From positions 1-5,044 of the forward strand of contig JANTFN010000152.1 of NCBI GenBank assembly GCA_024763435.1: a stretch of 5,044 nucleotides of DNA, read 5' to 3'. Shown piece by piece: positions 1-5,044 of this stretch; the first letter of the stretch is position 1, and the number at the start of each line of letters is the position of its first letter. Source of the DNA: Thermodesulfobacteriota bacterium (GTDB taxonomy: Bacteria; Desulfobacterota; S145-22). The notes beneath the pieces are model-generated. The model did no database searches and was not told the origin of the DNA. It saw only the letters and a list, made by a program, of their open reading frames with translations. A program made the translations under genes and the position numbers.

Positions 1-1520
1 ATTTTGCCCTTAATTAAGGCTATTTTGTTGAAGGGAAAAGGGATTCCCTTCGAAATCCCGCCACGGGTATAAAACCAGGGGATTCGACCGTCATGCACCA
101 CGGCCATTTGCGGGTAATACAGAGGAATCGCGGGCAACAGCATTGCGTGAATTTTCTGGATTTCGTTTACAATACGATGCCGCTTTGTGCTGTCCATGGT
201 TTCGAGGTTTCGCTTCAACAGGGCCAGTAATTTGGGGCTCTGGGTAAACCTCTCAGACAAAAGAAAATCTCCCGCGATGACATCATTGAGAATTTTCGGG
301 TCGCCTCCAATTCCCCCATGCCCGTTCAGGGCCAGGTCAAAGGACCCCTTCTGGATCATGGCATCAATAGCCGTTTCCTCCATCATCTGTACTGAAACCT
401 TAAGGCCCGCTTTTTCCAGGTCCTCCCTTATAAGCTCTGCCACACGACTGAATCTCCCGGACGCAATCAAGATGAGACGATGGCTTGCCCCCTGGACATG
501 GGTTAGAAGGTGGCGCGCTTTTTCAAGGTCACGCTGGATTTTCGGGAGGTTTTTGTTAAACCAGGGGCTTTGTGGGGGCAGGATTCCCAGAGAGGCCACA
601 GTCCCAAAGCCGTGCAGGACAATCCTGACAAGACGTTCCCGGTTGATGCCAAATAGAAGGGCCTTTCTGAAACGAAGATCCTTCATGGGAGGACGTTGAT
701 GATTAATAAGCAGTTTCAATACCCAGTAAGTCGGGCCTGTCATCACCGTGGCGCCTTTCCTCTTCAGGATGGAAGCGGCCTCCGGCGGGACAAGCCCCGC
801 TTGTATATCCCCTCTCAGAAAGGAAAAAACGGGATCGGTTATTTTCCGGAACACGAGGGTCTTGATGATAGGCTTTCCCAGGTAATAGGCCTCATTTCGA
901 ATCAGGGCGACAGCCCCTTCACGCTGATGATACGCCTTTAACACGAACGGCCCGCTTCCAATAGCCGCTTTTTTTTGGGGAATGGTCTTAGGAGTTGTGT
1001 GCTCCCAGATATGTTTCGGCAGAATCGGCATACTCCCTGCCACATCCTCCAGGAAAGGCGCATACGGTTTGACCAACTGGATGACAACACGGTGGGGTGA
1101 AACGGCCCTGGCCGCTTTGACCCGCGACAGGTCAATCCACACATAGGGATACCGTTTCATATAAGAAACCGTAAAGGCCACGTCGTCGGCTGTAACGGGA
1201 TGGCCGTCATGCCACCGGGCACGTGGGTTTAAATCAAAGATATACTGAAGGGTCCGGGCGTCATACCGCCATCCGGTTGCCAACATGGGCACAAATCCCC
1301 GGGTGTCCTTCCAGATCAACGTATCAAAAACCATGCTCATTCGCAGGTAACCCGGACCTCGCGGGTAGTGAAAATATGGGGCAGGAAAACCCCAGTCCTG
1401 CCTGTCGCCGATGGTGTATCGTTCCATCAAATTGTGATTCGCAAACCCGGGGGAGGCAATAGACAAAACGGAGAAAACCATTCCGAAAAATACCCATCCA
1501 ATGATCCACCTTCCACGCAT
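1..1520 (-). CDS. ABC transporter substrate-binding protein, family 5 (peptide/nickel type), 3' end beyond the window
   Basis: This is a periplasmic solute-binding protein of the SBP_bac_5 family (OppA/DppA/NikA). Such proteins capture peptides, nickel chelates or related ligands for an inner-membrane ABC permease. The frame is open from ATG at 1520 to the left edge: 506 codons without a stop or frameshift, close to the usual 500-550 residues, so little is missing. Residues 1-27 form a signal peptide: MRGR, a hydrophobic stretch, then GFA before NHN. The family signature is clear at residues 78-117, with PMLATGW followed by RWHDGHPVTADDVAF. Later family landmarks are GSGPF (188-192), FRKALLFGINRE (284-295), LPPQSPWF (314-321), DLEKARHLL (331-339) and GGDP (405-408). 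A start at 1520 fits both the signal peptide and the GGAG five bases upstream. It follows tonB after a 263-bp regulatory gap. The nearby cbiQO genes make a nickel or cobalt complex a reasonable ligand guess, but the sequence alone does not separate this from peptide binding. Confidence 0.9.
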   Translation of the reverse strand, partial: MRGRWIIGWVFFGMVFSVLSIASPGFANHNLMERYTIGDRQDWGFPAPYFHYPRGPGYLRMSMVFDTLIWKDTRGFVPMLATGWRYDARTLQYIFDLNPRARWHDGHPVTADDVAFTVSYMKRYPYVWIDLSRVKAARAVSPHRVVIQLVKPYAPFLEDVAGSMPILPKHIWEHTTPKTIPQKKAAIGSGPFVLKAYHQREGAVALIRNEAYYLGKPIIKTLVFRKITDPVFSFLRGDIQAGLVPPEAASILKRKGATVMTGPTYWVLKLLINHQRPPMKDLRFRKALLFGINRERLVRIVLHGFGTVASLGILPPQSPWFNKNLPKIQRDLEKARHLLTHVQGASHRLILIASGRFSRVAELIREDLEKAGLKVSVQMMEETAIDAMIQKGSFDLALNGHGGIGGDPKILNDVIAGDFLLSERFTQSPKLLALLKRNLETMDSTKRHRIVNEIQKIHAMLLPAIPLYYPQMAVVHDGRIPWFYTRGGISKGIPFPFNKIALIKGK

Positions 1521-1523
1521 ACG

Positions 1524-1529
1524 CTCTCC
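1524..1529 (-). promoter_or_regulatory. Ribosome binding site of the substrate-binding protein gene
   Basis: GGAGAG lies on the minus strand with its GGAG core five bases before ATG 1520. It begins two bases after the seven-T run of the upstream hairpin, so the hairpin and the ribosome site are almost adjacent. This site decides the start codon over a GTG in the same frame at 1556, which lies inside the hairpin and has no comparable site. Confidence 0.7.
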
Positions 1530-1531
1530 AT

Positions 1532-1577
1532 AAAAAAACCAGGATGTCCATGGCACAAAGCCATTCGACCTTCCTGG
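1532..1577 (-). terminator. Intrinsic terminator-like hairpin in the leader of the substrate-binding protein gene (candidate attenuator)
   Basis: Read on the minus strand, CCAGGA (1572-1577) pairs with TCCTGG (1539-1544), GTC (1567-1569) with GAC (1546-1548), and ATGGC (1560-1564) with GCCAT (1550-1554). The loop is TTTGT. That makes 14 base pairs with two small interior loops. Seven T residues (1532-1538) follow directly, as in a Rho-independent terminator. The plus strand has no T run after the repeat, so it works only in the minus direction. It ends 11 bases before the start codon, so any normal mRNA for the downstream gene must read through it. That points to attenuation rather than simple termination of the tonB transcript, although it may also partly terminate readthrough from tonB. 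Confidence 0.75.
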
Positions 1578-1641
1578 TCCTTCTCTAACTTATTTCTTTC
1601 CTGTAACGCAGTAAAATTCGGCCTTCGTGACCGCTCTGTCC

Positions 1642-1670
1642 CTTATAAAAAACCTTTCTTCGTCTGTCAA
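1642..1670 (-). promoter_or_regulatory. Sigma70-type promoter for the substrate-binding protein gene
   Basis: The -35 box TTGACA (1665-1670) matches consensus exactly. The -10 box TATAAG (1642-1647) matches five of six bases, and the spacer is the optimal 17 bp. Transcription would start near 1635. Placed in the gap between tonB and the substrate-binding protein gene and pointing at the latter, it would give that gene expression independent of the operon upstream. Confidence 0.75.
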
Positions 1671-1678
1671 GGACTTTG

Positions 1679-1695
1679 CGTGTTTTGTCGTGTTT
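1679..1695 (-). repeat. Short direct repeat just upstream of the -35 box, possible operator
   Basis: On the minus strand AAACACG occurs twice, at 1689-1695 and 1679-1685, exactly 10 bp apart. Extended to 10 bases, the copies match at eight positions. The pair covers about -44 to -60 relative to the predicted start near 1635. One helical turn of spacing right behind the -35 box is a usual place for an activator. Two 7-base copies are weak evidence and chance is possible. Confidence 0.3.
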
Positions 1696-1760
1696 CTTTA
1701 ATCCAGCAGAACCTGCCCCTACATATCGGCGGGAAGAGCCATGAAACAGCGGAAGAAACG

Positions 1761-1770
1761 ATTTTAAAAT
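1761..1770. repeat. Ten-base perfect palindrome ATTTTAAAAT after tonB
   Basis: ATTTTAAAAT is its own reverse complement and begins 14 bases past the tonB stop codon. It lies about 90 bp upstream of the promoter's -35 box. It could be a regulator site, but an AT-only palindrome of this length arises easily by chance. It does not form a hairpin with a T run, so it is not a terminator. Confidence 0.2.
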
Positions 1771-1783
1771 GTTCTGATAAAGG

Positions 1784-2560
1784 CTACTTCAGCTGGTAAA
1801 CTATGGGAACCTCGACCCACATATCAACAGGAACACCGTTTAGCTTTCCGGGCTTGAATATCCATTTCCTGACCGTCTTAATGGCGGCTCTATCAAGAAC
1901 AGAGTGACCGCTCGATTTGGCCAGGGTTACCTGAAGGGAACGCCCTTCTTTACTCACCTGGACCTTTAAAACAACCCGGCCCTCAAGTCCTCTTCGGAGG
2001 GCAAGCTGGGGATAGGAAAGCCCCGGATTCTTCGCATAATCAGGATACGCCAGTACTTTCTTTTGAGGAGCTGGCGGGCCTTTCACGCCGCTTTCCTGCC
2101 TTGCCGGCGACGACGCAACATGTGGCGTATAAATGCTGGGGACAGCGGTATTAACGGCCTCGTTTATCCAGGTCTTTTTTGTGTCCGGGCTTTCCGATAC
2201 GGTATTTTCGGGTTTGAGCCTTTCCGGCATTGGTTTTTTTGCCTTTTTGGGAATTGTTTTGTGGCGAACCGGCTTAACCACTTTCTTCACTTTTGGGAGA
2301 ACCCTTTTCTGTTTTACCGGGGGAACCGCCGGGGAAAAACGGGTGGGCTTTACCTTGTGGAGGTCAATATTCGGGCTTTTTATCGGCGATGATTGACGGA
2401 GACGAACCCTTATTCTCTCGGGGGGTTTAATCTGGAGGTCCCTTGCGGCGGGCAGATGACGGATAAAGGCAAAAAGAACAGCATGAAAACAAAAAGCAAA
2501 GAGGAAACTGAAAAAAAGCGATTTTTTATAAGGATACCAGGATGATGCTGCATCATTCAT
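1784..2560 (-). CDS. tonB: TonB energy-transducing protein
   Basis: TonB spans the periplasm and passes proton-motive energy from ExbB-ExbD to outer-membrane receptors. The 258-residue product has the three standard parts. A short cytoplasmic tail and one membrane helix (about residues 14-33) contain His26, matching the conserved transmembrane His of TonB; the residue four before it is Ala22, where E. coli TonB has Ser16. A Pro/Lys-rich spacer covers about 45-125. The C-terminal domain (about 170-258) carries LSYPQLALRRGLEGRVV, KSSGHSVLDRAA and VRKWIFKPG, and ends in VPIVYQLK. ATG 2560 is the only ATG near the helix and overlaps the end of exbD by 8 bp. No good Shine-Dalgarno precedes it, so translation is probably coupled to exbD. 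With exbB and exbD it forms a complete local set. Its receptor is not in the window. Confidence 0.93.
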   Translation of the reverse strand: MNDAASSWYPYKKSLFFSFLFAFCFHAVLFAFIRHLPAARDLQIKPPERIRVRLRQSSPIKSPNIDLHKVKPTRFSPAVPPVKQKRVLPKVKKVVKPVRHKTIPKKAKKPMPERLKPENTVSESPDTKKTWINEAVNTAVPSIYTPHVASSPARQESGVKGPPAPQKKVLAYPDYAKNPGLSYPQLALRRGLEGRVVLKVQVSKEGRSLQVTLAKSSGHSVLDRAAIKTVRKWIFKPGKLNGVPVDMWVEVPIVYQLK

Positions 2561-2957
2561 GACGTGTTTCTAAAACAACTTCCGAAATACCATGGGCCCT
2601 GAGGAAATCCAGAACCTGCATGATACGCTTATAGGAAACAGCGCCATCCCCGCTGATCAGGACCGTTGTCTTTTTGAGGTCTTTGCTGGTTGCGAGAATC
2701 TCATGTGCAACATCTTCCAGCTCTACCTGGCGATTATTCACAAAAATGTGCCCCGTCCGGGTAATGGATATTTGAATATTCTGGTGCCTTTCCAACGTGG
2801 AACTTTTGGCTTCCGGCAGGGTCAAGGGGACCCCGTGGTGAATGGTCATGGAAAGCATGGAATAGATAAAAAAGACAAGCAGGGTAAACATAAGATCCAT
2901 CAGGGGAGTCATCTCCAGCCTTGCCCCCTTGTGCTCAAAGGGTTTGACTTTGATCAT
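2553..2957 (-). CDS. exbD: ExbD/TolR-type biopolymer transport protein
   Basis: ExbD forms the inner-membrane proton channel with ExbB and drives TonB. The 134-residue protein has a short cytoplasmic N-terminus, one membrane helix at about 18-38 and a periplasmic domain. The motif LEMTPLMDLMFTLLVFF (14-30) holds Asp21, equivalent to E. coli ExbD Asp25, the residue essential for proton coupling. The periplasmic part ends with the usual KRIMQVLDFLRAHGISEVVLET segment in two pieces around residues 109-131. The start codon overlaps the exbB stop as ATGA (2954-2957), with AGGAG eight bases upstream inside exbB, which indicates tight translational coupling. TolR is the main alternative, but the adjacent tonB and absence of tolA, tolB or pal favour ExbD. 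Confidence 0.92.
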   Translation of the reverse strand: MIKVKPFEHKGARLEMTPLMDLMFTLLVFFIYSMLSMTIHHGVPLTLPEAKSSTLERHQNIQISITRTGHIFVNNRQVELEDVAHEILATSKDLKKTTVLISGDGAVSYKRIMQVLDFLRAHGISEVVLETRHE

Positions 2958-3595
2958 GGTATCGTCTCCTGACTTTCACGCTTTCTTCTCCCTTCAAAGG
3001 TTCGCCTGTCTTCGATCAGAGAGAGGATGTTGGCGTTTTTCTCGACTTCCTTGGCGGCATGGTTAACCCTTGAAACAAAATAATTATAAAAAATAAGGGT
3101 AGGCATCGCGATAGCCAGGCCAAAGGCCGTGGTAATCAGGGCCTGGGCAATACCAAGGGAAACCACTCGGGGCGCTTCGACGCCCATTTTCCCAAGCATG
3201 TCAAAAGAAAAAATAATACCGGTAACGGTCCCAAATATTCCCAGCAGGGGGGAAAGGGTAATGAGGGTTTCCAGGATCATCAGGTTTTTGCTCATATCTT
3301 TGACGATTCTTTCGGACGCCGCCTCCATGGCGCCTTCCATAGAGTAAGCCCGGTGCGCAATCCCGTTGAGAAGGACATAGACGACAAAGTCCTTGCTCTC
3401 TTTCCCTTTTCGGTAAGCCTCCTCGAACTTCCCCGCATCACACATATCCAGGATTACGGCAACAAGCTTCTTGTCCCTTGAACGGTTGGTGCGGAACCAG
3501 AAAATAAACCGCTCCATGACAAACGCAACAGCAAACAGGCTGCATATCAGCAGGGGAATCATCACGGGTCCCCCTCTTTGAAAAAGAGAAATCAT
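2954..3595 (-). CDS. exbB: ExbB/TolQ/MotA-type proton channel protein
   Basis: ExbB is the multimeric inner-membrane scaffold and proton channel that energises TonB. The 213-residue protein shows three membrane helices: about 10-35, 108-131 (TLSPLLGIFGTVTGI at 113-127) and 145-172 (GIAQALITTAFGLAIAMP at 148-165). A cytoplasmic stretch separates the first two. Thr123 and Thr156 match E. coli ExbB Thr148 and Thr181. Gln151 sits where E. coli has Glu176, a residue important for function; I believe this swap occurs in some ExbB-like families but cannot check how common it is. ATG 3595 is preceded by GAAAGGG (3602-3608) six bases upstream, a good ribosome site. The gap of 76 bp to cbiO (3596-3671) shows no terminator and no convincing promoter. 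Confidence 0.92.
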   Translation of the reverse strand: MISLFQRGGPVMIPLLICSLFAVAFVMERFIFWFRTNRSRDKKLVAVILDMCDAGKFEEAYRKGKESKDFVVYVLLNGIAHRAYSMEGAMEAASERIVKDMSKNLMILETLITLSPLLGIFGTVTGIIFSFDMLGKMGVEAPRVVSLGIAQALITTAFGLAIAMPTLIFYNYFVSRVNHAAKEVEKNANILSLIEDRRTFEGRRKRESQETIP

Positions 3596-3601
3596 TTTTT
3601 A

Positions 3602-3608
3602 CCCTTTC
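3602..3608 (-). promoter_or_regulatory. Ribosome binding site of exbB
   Basis: GAAAGGG on the minus strand ends six bases before ATG 3595. It is one of the clearest ribosome sites in the window. It allows exbB to be translated independently after the 76-bp gap, unlike exbD and tonB, which overlap the gene before them. Confidence 0.6.
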
Positions 3609-3671
3609 AATTTATTCAGTCATGTCCCTTTGTAAAACCCCACTGAAATATGTTATCGCCTCAAGACGTCA

Positions 3672-4331
3672 CTACAACAGATTCAGGGTGCCGTGTTCCA
3701 TCCTGTAGATTTTTCGGGTCGTTTTTTTGAGGACATCCCGGTGGTGGCTGACGATAATGTAGGTCTGGGCCTTCTGAAGGAGAATATCTTCTATCTTCCG
3801 GGTTGCCTTATCATCAAGTCCCGCCGTAGGTTCGTCCAGTAACAGTACCTCGGGGTTCATTGAAAAGAGGGTTGCAAGGGAAACAAGCTTTTTTTCTCCC
3901 CCGGACAGGTTGTAAGTCACCCGATCCTCAAAACCGTCCAGCCCCAGGTCATTCAGCGTCCGTTCCACGATACCGTGAACCTCATCCTTGGGGATTCGAA
4001 GGTTCAAGGGGCCAAAGGCCACATCTTCCGCCACGGTGGGACAGAAGAGCTGGTCTTCAGGGTCCTGGAACAACAGCCCTACCCGCTTTCGGACCTCATG
4101 AAATTCTTTCTCGGCCTTTCTGGGTTTCCCAAAAACGAGAATCTCCCCTCCCGACGGCTTAATCAACCCCACAACCAAGTGAAACAGGGTGGTTTTTCCG
4201 CTGCCGTTGGGGCCGACAATCCCGATACGGTCACCCTTTCGGACGTGAAAGTTAAGGCTTTCAAAGACCTTTCGTCCGTTTGGGTATTCAAAAGAAACAT
4301 CCCTAAATTCAATCAATACCTGATCCCCCAC
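3672..4331 (-). CDS. cbiO: ECF-type cobalt/nickel transporter ATP-binding protein
   Basis: CbiO hydrolyses ATP on the cytoplasmic face to drive uptake through CbiQ and a CbiMN or NikMN substrate module. All ABC ATPase motifs are present: Walker A GPNGSGKT (40-47), Q-loop FQDPEDQLF with Gln89, signature LSGGE (142-146), Walker B LLLDEP with Glu167, D-loop GLDD (171-174) and switch His196. The sequences PEDQLF and EDVAFGPLNL (102-111) are typical of ECF and cobalt-type ATPases. At about 219 residues it is shorter than the roughly 270-residue CbiO proteins, as some are. The start is uncertain. GTG 4331 gives 219 residues and overlaps cbiQ by 19 bp, but has no clear ribosome site. TTG 4316 gives 214 residues, starts right at the family's usual LIEFRDVSFEYPNG and overlaps the cbiQ stop as TTGA. 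cbiQ lies directly upstream. Confidence 0.9.
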   Translation of the reverse strand: MGDQVLIEFRDVSFEYPNGRKVFESLNFHVRKGDRIGIVGPNGSGKTTLFHLVVGLIKPSGGEILVFGKPRKAEKEFHEVRKRVGLLFQDPEDQLFCPTVAEDVAFGPLNLRIPKDEVHGIVERTLNDLGLDGFEDRVTYNLSGGEKKLVSLATLFSMNPEVLLLDEPTAGLDDKATRKIEDILLQKAQTYIIVSHHRDVLKKTTRKIYRMEHGTLNLL

Positions 4332-5044
4332 TGCATGAATGCCAGCAATAAAACATAGAATCCCATAAGGATCAAGGCCATCAGGTCCCGTTTACGGAAG
4401 GAAAAATGCTGATAAACCCAGAAAGTTCCGTCGAATCCACGGCAGATCATGGCCTCATAGACACGGCTGGAACGTTCGGAACTCTTGAGAAAAAGTGTGC
4501 CGAGAAGGTAAGCGTAGGTTCGGTAGGTATGCAGGCCGGTCCCCGGTTCGAATCCCCGCGCCTTCATGGCATTGATTATCTTGTGATACTCCGTGTTGAT
4601 GACATGGATATAGCGGAAGCTGAAGAAAAAAAGGTGTACCAGTTTATGGGGTACCTTCAGGTGATGAAGTCCATGGACCAGACCAAAGACCGTTGAGGTG
4701 GAAAGCAGCGCCATGGAAACAAGGACGATGGCGTTTGATTTAATGGTTATTTCGAGGCAGGTTAAAACACCCTGCCTCGAAACGGCCAGTCCCCAAAGGG
4801 TAAAAATCGGTTTTCCGGGGAAGGTGAAGGGTAAAAATATCCAGAGAAAGGCCACAAAGGTATTCACCACAAGAAGCCTGTAGAGGACCTGACGGACCTT
4901 CAATCGCGCCAGGATGATAAGCAGGCAGGCAAAAAGGGCCCCTGACAGAAGAACCGAGGGCCTGGTGGCAACCGCGAGGACCATGCTGAACCCTGTCGCC
5001 ACGAGGATTTTCACCCGTGGATCCATCTTATGAAAAAGGCTCTT
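4313..5044 (-). CDS. cbiQ: ECF-type cobalt/nickel transporter membrane T-component, 5' end probably beyond the window
   Basis: CbiQ is the inner-membrane coupling protein joining the ATPase to the metal-specific subunits. Numbered from Met at 5026, it has several hydrophobic helices (about 7-20, 25-41, 52-69, 96-118, 214-233). It also has the two CbiQ coupling signatures AMKARGF (153-159) and AMICRGFD (192-199), which contact the ATPases. The frame stays open through KSLFHKMDPRVK to the right edge. CbiQ proteins normally have an N-terminal segment ending in H-(K/R)-hydrophobic-DPRVK, and no ribosome site precedes 5026, so that Met is probably internal and the true start lies past 5044. The stop at 4313 overlaps the cbiO start. 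CbiM/NikM and CbiN/NikN partners would be expected to the right. Cobalt versus nickel cannot be settled from CbiQ and CbiO. Confidence 0.9.
   Translation of the reverse strand, partial: KSLFHKMDPRVKILVATGFSMVLAVATRPSVLLSGALFACLLIILARLKVRQVLYRLLVVNTFVAFLWIFLPFTFPGKPIFTLWGLAVSRQGVLTCLEITIKSNAIVLVSMALLSTSTVFGLVHGLHHLKVPHKLVHLFFFSFRYIHVINTEYHKIINAMKARGFEPGTGLHTYRTYAYLLGTLFLKSSERSSRVYEAMICRGFDGTFWVYQHFSFRKRDLMALILMGFYVLLLAFMQWGIRY
4750..4782. repeat. Perfect 12-bp inverted repeat inside cbiQ
   Basis: TTTCGAGGCAGG (4750-4761) and CCTGCCTCGAAA (4771-4782) are exact reverse complements around a 9-base loop. It covers codons for VSRQGVLTCLEI, at about residues 82-93 counted from Met 5026, in otherwise normal CbiQ sequence. 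Neither strand has a T run after it, so it is not an intrinsic terminator. In the mRNA it would form a stable 12-bp stem within the coding region. Confidence 0.8.

Larger units (their letters stand above)
1521..1635 (-). promoter_or_regulatory. 5' leader of about 115 nt, possible riboswitch or attenuator, class not recognised
   Basis: This is the predicted untranslated leader between the promoter at 1642-1670 and ATG 1520. Its 3' half is the terminator-like hairpin. Two alternative pairings would disturb that hairpin. AAGGCC (1620-1625) can pair with GGCUUU (1557-1562), six pairs including one G-U. GACC (1576-1579) can pair with GGTC (1567-1570) around a five-base loop. No ATG precedes the hairpin, so a classical leader peptide is unlikely. 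I do not recognise a cobalamin, NiCo or other known aptamer. The switch idea rests on layout, not on a family match. Confidence 0.4.

Noticed and set aside
187..699. Long plus-strand open frame
   Set aside because: It lies antisense to the substrate-binding protein, whose opposite frame is intact and has family motifs. The plus-strand translation is Arg/Ser-rich with no recognisable domain.
1..1520. Substrate-binding gene as a broken gene
   Set aside because: Full translation gives 506 uninterrupted codons with motifs in family order. It is merely cut by the left edge.
1324..1551. Minus-strand open frame starting at ATG 1551
   Set aside because: It begins inside the terminator hairpin and runs out of frame over the signal peptide and start of the binding protein. 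It has no ribosome site and no motifs.
1521..1640. NiCo riboswitch
   Set aside because: The stretch ACAGAGCGGTCACG recalls a piece of that aptamer, but the remaining conserved segments and the closing P1 stem are not visible, and known examples control efflux genes.
1521..1783. Cobalamin riboswitch, Fur box or NikR site in the gap
   Set aside because: I found no B12-box-like sequence, no Fur-type GATAAT repeat and no GTATGA/TCATAC pair. The gap is also short for a cobalamin riboswitch together with the promoter.
1368..1799. Plus-strand open frame crossing the tonB gap
   Set aside because: It covers the binding-protein start, the hairpin and the promoter on the other strand, with no ribosome site and a sequence resembling no family.
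2592..2972. Plus-strand open frame opposite exbD
   Set aside because: It mirrors exbD codon by codon and shows no protein family features; exbD has its full motif set.
3596..3671. Promoter in the cbiO-exbB gap (TTTACA with TAAATT at 16 bp)
   Set aside because: The -10 match is poor and the predicted start would fall on the exbB ribosome site, leaving no usable leader.
5024..5026. ATG 5026 as the true cbiQ start
   Set aside because: There is no ribosome site, and the upstream in-frame residues KSLFHK match the usual CbiQ segment before DPRVK.

Overview
All convincing genes in this 5 kb window lie on the minus strand, so they read from right to left. In order of transcription they are: the energising half of an ECF-type metal transporter (cbiQ, cbiO), a complete ExbB-ExbD-TonB energy-coupling set, and the start of a family 5 ABC-transporter substrate-binding protein that runs off the left edge. 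TonB and ExbBD imply a Gram-negative cell with an outer membrane. The gene set, balanced base composition and protein style suggest a Desulfobacterota-like (deltaproteobacterial) anaerobe. That placement is an inference; no marker gene is present.

Right part (3672-5044): CbiQ is the membrane T-component and CbiO the ATPase. Together they normally power a CbiMN or NikMN substrate module for cobalt or nickel, which would lie beyond the right edge. CbiQ probably starts beyond that edge too. A perfect 12-bp inverted repeat with a 9-nt loop lies inside cbiQ.

Middle (1784-3595): exbB, exbD and tonB overlap or nearly touch one another, and 76 bp separate them from cbiO. No terminator is visible in that gap, so cbiQ-cbiO-exbB-exbD-tonB can be one transcript. 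The simplest reading is a dedicated system that energises a TonB-dependent outer-membrane receptor for the same metal or metal complex. ExbB carries Gln where E. coli ExbB has the functionally important Glu176.

Gap 1521-1783: this 263-bp stretch looks regulatory. Reading leftwards it holds a 10-bp-period direct repeat, a near-consensus sigma70 promoter (TTGACA-17-TATAAG), a leader of about 115 nt, a strong interrupted hairpin followed by seven U residues, then a Shine-Dalgarno sequence and the start codon. A promoter, then a terminator, then a gene is the layout of transcription attenuation or an expression-platform riboswitch. I recognise no known aptamer, so this is the best candidate for something undescribed here.

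Left part (1-1520): a secreted solute-binding protein of the peptide/nickel (SBP_bac_5) family, intact over 506 codons. CbiQO systems need no periplasmic binding protein, so it probably serves a separate NikBCDE/DppBCDF-type importer encoded to the left. No RNA gene, insertion sequence, CRISPR array or plus-strand gene could be supported.
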